Part shown: in pieces, positions 35,501 through 45,600 of the stretch
How positions within the stretch are numbered: position 1 is the stretch's first letter
Layout of the letters: every line of letters begins with the position of its first letter
IMG/VR virus record: IMGVR_UViG_3300035180_001452
Span: 1 to 64,000 of that record
DNA length: 64,000 nucleotides
Reading direction: 5' to 3' (one strand)
Source of the DNA: a virus
Made by a program: the position numbers and the translations under genes
Notes under the pieces: generated by a model
Told to the model about the DNA's origin: nothing
What the model saw: only the letters and a program-made list of their open reading frames with translations
The model's database searches: none

Positions 35501-37922
35501 GGTTATGCATCAATTTAACAATAACCCTATCCATTTCGTCAAACTCTTCTCTGTTTCTTTGTGCTGGTCTAAACTCCATCAGGTCTAATTGAAAACTATA
35601 TACATGTGGGTACCCTTCCATAGTAGAAATGGACAGACTAATAGGAATAAAATTGCTTACTCCTAATGTATTTAGAATAGTATTATCTATAGTCATAAAG
35701 CCTGCGTAAGGAATGTTCCAAGGTCTTGGTCTCCATTCTCTCGCAACTTTTCTTACTGTCTCTACCATATTAGTAAGCAGGTCTACATCGTCCTCACCGA
35801 CTAGAGTCCCTTGTATTGATACAAAGGCATCTCCACTACCAAGATACTGATGTTTAGGTAAAGGATCTTGTTGTACCTGCTGAGTAGCCAGGTTTGTAGT
35901 AAACTGAACCGAAATATTACTTATTACAGATTCTGGAGATAGTGTATATTCATCCATATCAGCAATACTTATTTCTGGTTCATCGCTTCTATCAATTCTC
36001 TGAGCTATATATGCCCATATAGAAGAATTTCTTGGTACTAGAAAATAAGGGGAGTTATTATAAACCGCATCTGATTTATACGTTTCTGTTTTTAACAGAT
36101 CGTATATATTTTTAGATATCGCTAACTTTTCAGAATCTTTTAGCCCACCATTAGGAAGCAGTTCTATCTGTTCAAAGGATTTATTTTTAACTGCCTCCTG
36201 TATACTTTTACTGCCTATAAGCTTATAGCTAGAATAGGCTGTTATAAGCGGGTCTTGTAAAGCCTTAATAATATTTCTAGCTAGCTTAAACTTAACTAGC
36301 GCATAGTCCTGACCATCAAGCTTTAAAGTTATTAGGTCTCGTCCATCTTCAAGTTTATATACAGAACTAGTATCAAGATCTATTATATTCGATACTATAA
36401 GAGCTATAGTAGCATCATCATCCATTATAAAGGTGTGTCCTTTAGAATCCTTCTTTTCTATATCTACTAGAGTAGGATTCTTATTAGAATATCTAGCCTC
36501 TAAAGTATCGTTATTAGGTATAAGAAATGTAGTGTCACCTGCTATAGAATCTACTGCTGGCTTGGGTCCTCTTACATTATCATTTCCATACGTGTCTTCA
36601 CACCAAGCCCTGAATAATGGCCAACACCACGAATCACCAAAGCTATCATTCTCCGGTAAATACTGCCACCAGGCAAATGGTTCAGCTATTATCCTAACTG
36701 CAACTCCTTCAGGTGTACTGTCTAAAGTTTCTAGATGGAACTCCTTTATTGCAATAGCGCTTATATTCCAGTCTTCATTAAGATATACATTCTCAATAGG
36801 AAGAAACGGAGTTCTATTGTACTGCTGCATTAAAGGTATAACTACTGAGTTATACTGATCCTGTCCTATAGCAGTAAAAGATATCTGTATTTGGGTTATG
36901 GTATTATAATCGACTGCTTTAATAGATCCTTGATTTCTTAGAATCTCTATATTATCCATACCATTATCTGTTCTAATGGCAATGGACTGCGGAGGTATCA
37001 TAAGATTAGTATATCCTATTCGAGTATAGGACTCTGGGTGTAGAAACTGCTCCTCGTCCTGTGCTAGTTCTATAGGCATTACTACATGTTTTCTTTCAGG
37101 CCTATCTTTACTAGAAGCCTGGTCACTACTAATAGAATCTAAAAACTCTTTCTCTGCTTCTACTAATATATCATTAGGGCTAGGAAACGCTGCTGAAGAG
37201 AAAGAATGTCCTGCTTTTAACATCTGATTCATTACTCTATCAATAATAGCTCTATCCTCTTCAGCAGTTCTTGTTCTACTATTTATTGGATTTTTTGCAA
37301 CAAGTATTAGTCCTAAGTTCTTTGGAGATCTATTTATAGAGCTAGTGGTTTGTATAATATCAGTAATGTCAGTACTATTAGAGTTATTGCTATTAGAACC
37401 CTTACCACTAGACCTCATATCTATTATGCTTTTAGGTGAAGAAGTCGAAGTTGATATATAGCTATCTGCTAGCTTAATCTCTACCCTACCTTTTTGTTCA
37501 ACGAGATACTTAGCTATAGTAGGACTAGATGATTTTGCTGGTAAGGTAATCTCTATACTATAGAAATTACCGGGGACTAGTTCTCTGGTCGCGTTGTAGG
37601 CTTGGTTAAGCTTAATCTTTCTTACTAAAACATTGCTACTCTTAAATAGGGATTGTTCGGGCTCGCACTCCCATATAACACCACCAAGATCTATGGGAGA
37701 GCTATTAAATATGGAATAGCTGTTATCTGATACCGATATACCAGCCCGTGGATAACTATCTATAGTAGCGCTGTCGGCTTCTATACTAAATGCGCTAGTA
37801 GCACCATTTGAATTATTATCTAGGGGATAGTCATTAATGCTAGAAACATTAAAATACCCAAACCCATCTTCTACTTTAGTTAGTAGCGCATACACACGAA
37901 CCCTTTTCTGATTAAGCGACAT
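29571..37922 (-). CDS. Giant baseplate hub/tail lysin with SLT, intein and NlpC/P60 domains, 2783 aa
   Basis: Multidomain baseplate hub protein. Residues 1-~1000: tail-hub/LysM-adaptor-like region including 'NIPYAGFMTIDNTIL' and 'HVYSFQLDLMEFRPAQ'. About 1041-1065: tandem linker SASSNSNVPAAN. About 1100-1215: lytic transglycosylase (SLT) domain with catalytic E1123 in ILRESDG and GYIGLMQL. After that, a gp27/XkdQ-like hub region ending IRLGYG, split by an intein (1537-1873) and resuming SDASKYPVKFNGVISEV. About 2447-2508: Lys/Ala-rich stretch, then hydrophobic IAAAAVGILL. About 2670-2783: NlpC/P60 peptidase with C2696 (DCSGFV), H2746 (THVGIY) and H2761. It would cut both glycan strands and stem peptides at the cell wall. 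The start overlaps the preceding gene by 11 bases; AGGAGACTAAAGAGAA precedes the ATG. Confidence 0.88.
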   Translation of the reverse strand: MSLNQKRVRVYALLTKVEDGFGYFNVSSINDYPLDNNSNGATSAFSIEADSATIDSYPRAGISVSDNSYSIFNSSPIDLGGVIWECEPEQSLFKSSNVLVRKIKLNQAYNATRELVPGNFYSIEITLPAKSSSPTIAKYLVEQKGRVEIKLADSYISTSTSSPKSIIDMRSSGKGSNSNNSNSTDITDIIQTTSSINRSPKNLGLILVAKNPINSRTRTAEEDRAIIDRVMNQMLKAGHSFSSAAFPSPNDILVEAEKEFLDSISSDQASSKDRPERKHVVMPIELAQDEEQFLHPESYTRIGYTNLMIPPQSIAIRTDNGMDNIEILRNQGSIKAVDYNTITQIQISFTAIGQDQYNSVVIPLMQQYNRTPFLPIENVYLNEDWNISAIAIKEFHLETLDSTPEGVAVRIIAEPFAWWQYLPENDSFGDSWCWPLFRAWCEDTYGNDNVRGPKPAVDSIAGDTTFLIPNNDTLEARYSNKNPTLVDIEKKDSKGHTFIMDDDATIALIVSNIIDLDTSSVYKLEDGRDLITLKLDGQDYALVKFKLARNIIKALQDPLITAYSSYKLIGSKSIQEAVKNKSFEQIELLPNGGLKDSEKLAISKNIYDLLKTETYKSDAVYNNSPYFLVPRNSSIWAYIAQRIDRSDEPEISIADMDEYTLSPESVISNISVQFTTNLATQQVQQDPLPKHQYLGSGDAFVSIQGTLVGEDDVDLLTNMVETVRKVAREWRPRPWNIPYAGFMTIDNTILNTLGVSNFIPISLSISTMEGYPHVYSFQLDLMEFRPAQRNREEFDEMDRVIVKLMHNPKYKDIVPEPYSGNTPEDIKKIINKTTNNYKDILIEKIGESPIDRMWKSSTLATRLRMIELYPDMYLPSNRKLDYWISLLKYFYSTGRAAGGVEGEHYLASMLKNIDLSKDNLETITLLDISGDPLGYVDPDFYCPPHKDPRKITKELLDTNIGETSPGFGSLLCYDDFGGRFFLTPGKKFEEEEEPPNDYIKDKDKKFRKYQEKRLKEYYDKVLDARARSRNKEDTQDDDEDSASSNSNVPAANKASASSNSNVPAANGVDRSKYSRPTGISAHVGGVNRITSPIRNQISEIRQRYFNNVKGLDDGLIVGIILRESDGRSLSANEKGYIGLMQLNKDDVNAVKSFLVNSGFSKNHNIYNLEDPIVNVTVGIARIAGYLEKYNGDVRKALWAHLSGTGTVARGHMSSEAQNYVDDIREMKDWWNQGGNVSSLHNTPSASNGERKRHDSYYNVLTKAKVPEPYKTKLLNDLMNRKIKIYDITRLCFEASFIPKSAFSEYDAYDVHEEELIPVDGSWRTMEGEEHYSKILKKDLPPGCVDGGNGVLYSYMAKMPEDYTKKYNVEISADDNNFDIKLESDDDIGNITNRIRNMFNDLRNKSHESRLVGAFPAYLVVIVDGGRWIGVERVWDHMYGAHGINSIDIVQSRKDPVDVATITFSNLYGKLTSTATSVALEDRQNTINTWTMEAVTSGVSQFLSGLIGEDLERRWSQWARSMMLRPGARLHIRLGYGCADEETEILTSNGWCKYTDLKEGDTVLTLNHSTGKSEWQQVSRVNVYDVEGEDLLYLDGPKHSSLTTLDHKWPVINLDTGKDESVARKWTTSKELLPSESIPVAAVNNDLPKDKKYSDELVELVGWFIVAGTIKPNQDRKQVELAKRARLSNESRNRISHLLEKLFGPISSSLSKGGPSTKNSPPRWTEKKGSYKDIPFFCLSRSASKDLLEIAPRKIISSDWIKELTLGQLEILLRVIAGKDLDKEEGSIIQKEPEKLVPIELACILAGKKTNLRQRYNRKANCLEYILTFSNTPHLKVGEHFPVKIKHTGIVWCPTTPNGTWFARRRGTTYYTGNSDASKYPVKFNGVISEVPVADRYCQVIALGDAIELMKPFPDTDSYMIYDSSVQKQKEHNMFQNTGIFALHGKEPRNIIGELFRPSWDLVSAVSAGRWQYNNPYGISHFGSLDYSIAWSSDNNFMPTYSLGEIGVNLYNSKQDPDNNSTAWQNWLTVNGMLAHLQGQTLIGVQIEDASPWKVIETCRKAIPDFIAAVRPFDYRSTLFFGKSSFPFYYKYKDGNVNASKLPNDNIEKYMALMDSKTFSQIHIICSGHNLIASNIIATDENVITNCQSKYIYGGAIRTVIREGDIMKADSDIFPEHQKTIVNNSGLLSGTLYGLEGIQSIANAISFGNINTVNTAANTTSVMLIRDSLADMYQGGSIISGDPYIFPWDYVYLIDASTLMNGLVQVKEVTNHFSLDAGYITVVSPDCLVATAGHVESSMWFSLARIGYSYASYRIWRYSLGHIIRRLSNSKIKSAIVGKAAKLSKNVTEKDLIKTRNGLLKAYESIKNKLKSNGVVVKTSEFIEKYAPEVKDMVTARVTANQWGNKIYGLIKKAEVGKHTTNIINYAKTTWASSKAGKKVAEFMSKEAQDEEAVAAAAKKTGKAVKTAAANKAGKAAKTVKAAEVVKGSKKAKAAAKGVASGAKGAIDLLDIAAAAVGILLTSTIGDTIGRWLSSSQSVVIMPLKVNDLEFSAGIEGHMGAVIGDPISTSDWFWASILSSADKDFLGSIVPFLADLVFPGSDSGWNPNNPEENNMQFPKIPEIQEDNFNKYIDKLNETINSTGTNTDLIMDDGTTGNIPVQPITKDSLFNAAKSFEGKKYVYGGDMSNLSSNNGLDCSGFVQAVFKNLGRDIPRTANVQYKMCTKIQEKDLKPGDLVFKLSNGIATHVGIYAGDGMVMEAPHTGSVVVLNTPLRKFNPDAYGRL
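30400..30585 (-). other. Lys/Ala-rich histone-H1-like segment within hub protein
   Basis: Codes residues ~2447-2508 of the hub, a run dominated by AAKKTGKAVKTAAANKAGKA-type KA repeats, followed by a hydrophobic helix. Such sequence is typical of nucleic-acid or membrane-active tails and unusual in a hub protein. Confidence 0.7.
32304..33314 (-). other. Intein 2 (in baseplate hub), 337 aa
   Basis: Residues 1537-1873. Block A: C1537-ADEETEILTSNGW...L-x-x-GDTVL. Block B: LTTLDHKWPV with T-x-x-H. The C-terminal end is GTTYYTGN with S1874 as +1 residue; the penultimate His is replaced by Gly. Endonuclease-like helices LVGWFIVAGTI and ILLRVIAGKDL lack one or both catalytic Asp positions. The flanks join as LGYG-SDASKYPVKF, a natural hub sequence, supporting correct boundaries. 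Confidence 0.85.
34726..34803 (-). repeat. Two 36-bp copies, 42 bp apart, in hub linker
   Basis: A 36-bp segment at 34726-34761 recurs at 34768-34803, apparently identical. It encodes SASSNSNVPAAN twice, a flexible linker just before the transglycosylase domain. Confidence 0.85.
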
Positions 37923-39654
37923 TTCTCTTTAGTCTCCTAACTAATATCCTATCCAGCTTTTTTGTACTTACTGCACCGTCTGATATTTTAACATGAACAT
38001 GGCTCTTCACTGGAGATATAACCGCCTCCTGTCTATGCTCATGTACTATATCAGAATCCATAGAGGGTTCTGATACTATATTTATTTCGTTGCTTACTTC
38101 TGGCATAGGAGTATGTAATGCAGAATCTTTCTTACCATATACTTCAGGAGCCTTTACGGCTGTACTATCAAAAGCAATTCTGTTGGAATACTCCTTGCCG
38201 GAAAGCATACTTTGTATCTGTCGTTTATCTAGTTTTACTAGATTCTTTTTTTCTTTAGGACTAAGAAATACCCTTTGTTCTGTTGCACTGGAAGAACTTT
38301 TTATGGGGGAGGCACTAAGTTCTTGTGATACCTCTTTTAAGTTAATCCCTCTTTTTCTTAGCTTGGAACTTAGTCTATCAGTTCTTAGCCAGTTAGATAT
38401 CTCTCTTTTACTAACGGCATACTTATCAAATACTCTACGCATTATACTATCTAAATTTTCATAGGCAGTATTTTTATATGTAGAGGCTAACTTCATTTCT
38501 GCCAGTACGGCTGATTTTATTGGATTAGATATTCTTCTCTTAACTGTTTTGCTTACAATTCTTTCTGCATATTCAGCGGCTCTTCTAACATCAACAACTG
38601 ATGAATCTTTATATGTTCCTAGTCTATTTGCCTGCTCTCTTGACGCTGGTCCTTTCTCTCCAACCCCAGCATGGCCATATGCATGTCTACTAGATCTGTA
38701 ACTTGCATCTACAACATTTGCTATTTGGTTAAGCACTAGTCTAGTAGCACTAAAAGCCATTATATCAATAATAGGACCGCCTATTTCTTGAAATATAGGA
38801 GTTAGTTTTCGTACAGTATCTGCTCCTAACTTATTCTCTAGCTTTCCTATTGGTATAGCTTTATTGCCAATACCCTCCAATATCTTAATATCTTTTTCCC
38901 ACTCAGCAGCCTTATTAGTAAACCATGAGCTATCTAGGCTATTGCCAATCCATTTATATAAATCCGATCCTCTGCTGACAATTCCACCAGCAATATTTCT
39001 AGCAGTAGGACTTGATAGAGCAGCTCTACCAAATGCTCTAGATAAAGGATAAGATACTATCTCATGAAGAGCAAATGGTAACGATCTTATAATTCCTCCA
39101 GGACTTCTATTATCCTCTTTATAGTCTATATAAGCTCCTATAGACCTTCCTATTCCATAGTATAAACCAAATACAGGATAAGCATTAGCTGTAGTAAATA
39201 CAGATGCTAAAGATCTAGCTATAAATGGATCTCCTACAGACTGACTAAATGCAATTCCAGCTGATCCAAGTATAGGTATGCCTAATCCAATCGCTCCACC
39301 TATATTAGCATAGCTAGCAGCCTTATGAGGATCTACTCTTGACTGCTCTTCATAGGTTCCTAACCACTCTGACATGGTTCTAGAAGCAGGACCTTTTTCT
39401 CCTACACCCCAGTGACCATAGGCTAGCCTATGAGAATACTGTAAGGATGAATCTATACTAGGAAGTTCTCTTGGTACAAACTCTAATAAATATCTTAGAG
39501 GAGTCATACGTACAGGAGACTCCATACGGAAGTTACCAAGATGTGTTCCTACTATTTTCCTGGCAGACTCTGGATATGGTTGAGTATTCCAACCAATGTC
39601 TGATTTATTTATATAGGTTCCGCGTACCGACCGGTCATCAAATACACTAGCCAT
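37912..39654 (-). CDS. Hypothetical tail protein with duplicated YGHxGVGEKGPASR motif, 580 aa
   Basis: Unrecognised. Two copies of a ~35-residue element are visible: 'LAYGHWGVGEKGPASRTMSEWLGTYEEQSRVDPHKAASYA' split over about residues 75-115, and 'HAYGHAGVGEKGPASREQANRLGTY...VDVRRAAEYA' at about 322-360. Each is followed by a helical stretch; the first one is glycine-rich and hydrophobic (IGGAIGLGIPILGSAGIAF), so it may touch a membrane. The C-terminal half is basic and helical. GAGGTAGAAA precedes ATG 39654. It is placed directly between the exonuclease-bearing giant and the hub, so a tape-measure cap or ejected protein is conceivable but not shown. Confidence 0.65.
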   Translation of the reverse strand: MASVFDDRSVRGTYINKSDIGWNTQPYPESARKIVGTHLGNFRMESPVRMTPLRYLLEFVPRELPSIDSSLQYSHRLAYGHWGVGEKGPASRTMSEWLGTYEEQSRVDPHKAASYANIGGAIGLGIPILGSAGIAFSQSVGDPFIARSLASVFTTANAYPVFGLYYGIGRSIGAYIDYKEDNRSPGGIIRSLPFALHEIVSYPLSRAFGRAALSSPTARNIAGGIVSRGSDLYKWIGNSLDSSWFTNKAAEWEKDIKILEGIGNKAIPIGKLENKLGADTVRKLTPIFQEIGGPIIDIMAFSATRLVLNQIANVVDASYRSSRHAYGHAGVGEKGPASREQANRLGTYKDSSVVDVRRAAEYAERIVSKTVKRRISNPIKSAVLAEMKLASTYKNTAYENLDSIMRRVFDKYAVSKREISNWLRTDRLSSKLRKRGINLKEVSQELSASPIKSSSSATEQRVFLSPKEKKNLVKLDKRQIQSMLSGKEYSNRIAFDSTAVKAPEVYGKKDSALHTPMPEVSNEINIVSEPSMDSDIVHEHRQEAVISPVKSHVHVKISDGAVSTKKLDRILVRRLKRNVA

Positions 39655-39657
39655 TTT

Positions 39658-42600
39658 CTACCTCAACAGCTTTTTTGCTATTTTATTAGCTTCTTGTTTA
39701 GTAATCTTTCTTCTATCATTAGAAATGACATGGCTTTTATCTGAGGCTCCAGTAGAATGCATATCTATAGCAGCATGAACCGCATTTACTATTTCATTAG
39801 GATCTACGTTACTATCTACAACACCCTTTATTCTTCCATGTATTGATTTGTGTATAGGAACTTCCTTTCGTACTACTCTATTATCCATCTTGGGCTCATT
39901 GATTTGGTCGTCTTCTGTCAATATACTAGGAGCTGACTTACGTATGCCAATACGAGAAGACATGACTCCTAGAGTAAGTAGAGCCCCTCCTATGGCTAGT
40001 ACGCCTGAACCCTTAAGTAATCCTCGTAGTTTATTTCCTAAATTATCCATACTTGATGGCATTATTCCAGAAATAAATTTACCAAAGTCTTCTGCCTTAC
40101 CAGAATTTATTATCCATGCCTGACCCACAGCATTAGCAGACCTAGCAACAGATGGCCCCTTTGGTGCGCTATTCGCTATTGCAGCATTGGCTGCAGCAAC
40201 TGTAGCCTTAGCAACTGACGGACCGTTTTGAGTACTATTTGCTACAGCAGCACTAGCTATATTAGCCGCACCTTTATTGACAGTACCACCTACAGCAGTT
40301 CTAGTTGCTTTAGCTGTAGCTTTAGTAGCTGCTCTACCCACAGCATTACCGCCTATTGAAGTCGGTGCTCCACCAACCGCTCTTGGTTCAGCGTTACCAA
40401 AATACCTATGTACTGCTTCATAAAACATATTATTAGTATAGCTACTTTTATCTAACTCTTCTAATATTTTATCTTTTGCTTTACTTGCTAGAAGATCTCT
40501 TAGGTAGTATGACTTTCCTCCAAGAGGTACGATAGCTTCTCCAATATTTCTGGTAATACCGTTAACTTCTACTGGCTGTATACTACCTTTTGTTATTCCT
40601 TTAATAGATTCAGACATATCTTGCCAATTAAGTACTCTTTTTATTTCCTGTCTTTGTATGTCTGTAAGAAATCCACCATTAGCTCCATATCTAGATTCTT
40701 CAATATCTCTTATTAGTATCTTAGCAAGCTGTGTTTGTCCCTTAGCTCCATGAATTGATACCACCTGTCTTGGTGTTAGGTTAAGAACTGATGGTGCGTA
40801 TTCTCCAGACATAAAAGCATTAGGTATCTCTAAGCTAGAAAGTCTAAGACCTGCTTGTCTAAGTTCAGGATTGGCTTTATACATAGCTTCTTCTTCGCTA
40901 CGTATCATTTTGCTTAGCTCTGCAGGATCGTGTATTCTTTTCTGGAAGTTATTTAGGTAATCGAGCATTATACTTCTATTAACAGCTCTGCTTTTATATC
41001 CTCTTTGTTCTATTCCTTTCCACCAAAGAACTCCCTCAAACTCATTGTTAAGAGACGGGTTCGTAGCAAGCTGCTTCTCCATATTTGTCTGCATATAGCT
41101 TCTTATACCAAACGCTAAATTTCTAGTTGCGTCCATTCCAAGCTCAAGAGACACATTGTCAGGTACACCAGCAGCTTTTCTAATTAGATCTACTACACTC
41201 TTCCCTTCAAACTTAAAGTTGTTTTCTATTAGATGTCTTGATAAAATTTCCCTATATGCTACTTGATTATTTCTAAATACTCCTCCGTTCTCAAAGAACC
41301 CAATTAGGTCTTGTTCATTAGCAACTTTTCCTAGGGCTGTTCTCATTATTCCTAAAGCTTTACCGGGATCGTTTTCGTGTGCTCTATAGAAAGTTCTGAG
41401 TACGAATTCTTCGATGCCATACTTAGTAAGCTGTGGAGTTGCTAGTCTTATTCTATATGAGTTAGTTATATCTGGAGTTATGGTCCATTCATGGAAAGGC
41501 TTTTGTGCTACCTCTTTCGCAAAATTAAACAAAGCCCCTTCAGTATTCTGTGCTCCATATACCTCTTTCCAACGAAGCCTGATTAAGTGCTGGGCCTGCT
41601 CTGCATTTATACTACCAGCTTTCATTTCTTTATCTATTAGATTAAAGAATGGTCTATCATATATTTTATATTGGTTATTAAACCAATCTAAACCAGATCT
41701 ATACTGTCTACGTATTCTAGGGTCCTTAAGAAACTGCGTATCAATCCACTTTAGTCTTTCTCTAAGCTCTGGGCTATCACTACTTTCTACGTACTGTGCA
41801 AAAGCATCTCTGGTAACCTTAAGTTTTTCTTCTGGAACTTCGGCCAGTTTCATCTTCCATTCAATATCTTCAAACCCAAACTTACCAGTTCCACTCCTTT
41901 CACCAGACAGTATCTCATGTATTCTTCTATTAAATAGATCTTTAGCAATTCTATCTTCTTCTTTTGCTACTTGTGTAGTATTAAGATTAGCTTCCCTAAG
42001 ATTTTGTAGAACTGTAGATAGCTGCAGAGCATCTTCTGCAAATACTGTTCTTCTAGTGGTAGTATTTGCGTCTACTAGATCTACAGCCCACTGTTCACCC
42101 CCGGTACTTGGATCTATGCCTTTTCTAATACTTTCTACAGCTAGCATTCTATTGCTAATATCTACTGGAATGTTATTACCATACGGGTCTCTCATTCTAG
42201 TGGGGTGGCCATATAGTATTTTATCTTTAAACTCTTCTGCAGATAACTGATGCCACTTGCTAATATCAACTTTTAGATAGTCATTAACTCCCGCTTCCAT
42301 AACCTTAGCAGTTAATAAAGCATCTTCTGCACCGGTGTGAGACTGTGCTCCTTTTAGTATGCCTCTTCTTGCTGCTGCGGTAGATAAAGCCTGGAAGCCA
42401 CCTTCAGGAGCTATAGCAGACTCAAGGAACATCACGTTTATAGCTCTATTTTTATTAGCTTCTACAAACGTATTATAGGCTTTCTCCATCTCTGCTAGTC
42501 TTTTAACTAGTTGTGCAGCCTCAGGAGTTGTAGGTACTTGAGATGCTCCTGCTGCCATTTCAGCTATTTCTGCTTTTATACGATCTTGATGCTTTTTAGC

Positions 42601-45600
42601 CATCATAGCCATTTTCATAAGGTCAACGTTTTCGTTATACACAGCAATTTTAGCTGTTGGGTGCTTATTTATTATTTTAGCTGCTTCAGTTAACATTTGC
42701 ATATCAGCTTTATTCATAGCAGCTATGTCATTAACATTACCAAGTATATCTGTTGTGGCTTCTTGTATTCTACGAGTATTCTTCCACCCTCTAAAGGACT
42801 TGTCATATATAGTAGTTCCCTGTTTCTCTCCAAACTTCTTTTTAACTATACCAACATTTCCTAGTCTCGTATATCTAGGACCGTATGTTTCAATATCTAG
42901 AGCTAAGTACTCTTCTTTATTTGCTGCCACCTCTTTTAATCTAGCTAGCTGTGCTTCTGGTCCACCCTCCATAGATGAAGCTATATACGAGTCATCATTA
43001 ACTTTCCATATTGGAAGAGGGCCATCAACAGGTTTCATACCAAGTAGTCTTTCTTCATCTGTGAAAGTAGCGCTCCTCATCAGCTGATCAAAAGTCATCT
43101 TGGTAGTATAGCCTTCTTCTGTTGTAAAACCAGTTCCATATTCATCATAAACTATATGAGGAGCTGATGGGCCGTTTATATTAGCTATCTTAGCTCCAGA
43201 AGGACCCTCTTGTCCCATACCGTACTGGCCTTTTGTTTTTGCAGAAGGAAAGTCCTTTTCCCAATTTAGGGATAGCCCTTCCATAGGTACCACAAGATTC
43301 TTATCTTCTCCTGCTATTACAACTCCAGGTTTTCCAGCTACCTCTTTAGTTTCAAAGTTTTCTTTTCCTAATGTATTAATAATATTTTCTACATGGTTTA
43401 TATCCTCAACATTCCAAAAAACTTTACCGTTCTCAATACGCACACCTCCCGGTAAAGCATTACTATATCCTACGGTCTTATCTATAAATTCTAATAGCCA
43501 GTTAGCTACTTTTGTATTGTTAATATCTGATTCGTCTTCAGCATATTTAGAAGCTAGTCTTAGTGCTACAGTCTTAGCATATGCTTTTTCTTCTTCAGAT
43601 TCAGCGACTACTAAGTTACCTACTGCCTCTTCTAATAGAGGATGTTTATCATTTAAAGATTTATTCCATAATCTTGTATGTTCATTAAACCTTATCTTAT
43701 CGCTATCATTAATTTCTAACCAATTTTCTTCGTTTCCAAGCTTCATGTTATATGTTTCTAGTAAATTATTAAATTCGCTATTGTACTTATCAATTTTGGC
43801 TATAATCTCACCATACTCTTTATGTTTATCGCTTTCTATAATTTGGTTAACATACCAATCATATTGGTTATTCAACTCAGCCAATTGGGTAATATATCTA
43901 TTATTTTGTCTACGATACTTATCATATTGAGCCACAGCCTTCTTCAACTCTATTGTTTTATCTTTAAACTTATTCTTTATATCAGGATCATTATCTGTTA
44001 GAATATCCATAAATTCTATAATATGTCTATGTATACGTGGGATATTTTCACTTTCATTAAAACTAATATTATTATATATAGATGAATAGATATTATTTAC
44101 AAGTTTCCACTTCTTGTAATTTATTTCTAGTAAATCATCTAGTCCTTTTAGTATACCTTTATTCTGTGTAAGTTTTTCAGCATTATCTTTAGCTTTTTTT
44201 ATAATTTGGTTAATATACCAATCATATTGTTCACTATACCTATAGTATTGGTAAGCATAGTAATTATATTGTTTATTATACTCGTTCTGTTCGGCTATGA
44301 TATTACTTACTTCTGCTAGTTTATCTTTAAATATCCTTCTTGTAACAGAATATTTATATTCTATAGTGTCATCAAATTTTATAAGTCCTCTTTTAAGGTA
44401 CTTGTTACGTAAGCGAACTTTACTTCGGGTAAGCTTAATATTGTTAAATATAGACATTTGTATATTATTCATAGGCTCTTTAATATTTGCTATATATTCT
44501 TCCATATCTTCTACTCTAAACCCTATTATATCTTCTAGCCTATCTATAGATTTCATTATACTAACAGACTCTTCTGTATTTCTATTAGGAAGATTAAAAA
44601 TTCTTCTATGTGTTCTTTTAATACTAAGCTTAGTTCTTAGTAGAGATTTTATAGAAGCTCCTTCACCAGTAGGCCTACTTTCCATACCTACTGCTTCTAG
44701 TAAATCTTCTTTTTCCCATCCACCAGCAGCTACAGATGCGCTAAATATCTTACCATAGGCACCCATTTCTCTATAGAACAGCTGTTCGGCATTTTTTCTG
44801 TGCAGTTTTCCAGCTGTTGTAGATATTAACTTAGCTATACTCTTTGCCTCTTTACTACTAAGGTTATTAAACAAGCCTAGTAAGTGGTCTTCTATAGCTT
44901 TACTATCTGTTAAACTAACTTCCTTTGGTATAGAGTTTATAAACGTTTCTATTATAGAAGTACTTCCGCCTCTTTTCCTTATCTCTCTTAAGATTCTTTT
45001 TTTACTAGGTAGGCTAAATATAGTACGATCTATAACTTCTTGTGCATATCCACCCTTAGAGGCCGATTCAATAGCTTGCATAGCATAGTCTGTAGGATCC
45101 GCTATAGTGTCGGCAATAGTTAAGCCTTCTGTATCAGCAATCTCTTTAGATAGAGATACAGTTCCTTGGCCTGAAATAGGCTTACCTATACGAGTAAATA
45201 CATCTTCTCTTGAACCTAGCCTTCTACGAGTAATAGATGCTACTTCTTTCACAAACTTTTCGTTAAAGTTTTCTGCGGAAAACTTGGACTGGTTACTAGT
45301 TAAGGCAGCAATAATTTCTGTTGCTAGCTCTGACTGTAAATCTTCTAGTTCGTTTATATCCATAGAAGCAATAGTAGCGGGCGATATTCCAAGACTACTT
45401 AATATCTGCTCTCCTACTCTTGACTTTAGTACTTTTCTAGGGTCAATTGTTCCATTTGTGGCTACTCCTAACAGTTCATATACTCTTGAAAGATCTAGCG
45501 CTTTATCTCCTAGAGAAATGGAGGTTCTATTAAATACTTCTTTAGCACCACTAGTAAGGCTACTTATATCTGCATCAGACATATCTAAAGTCTCGCCTGC

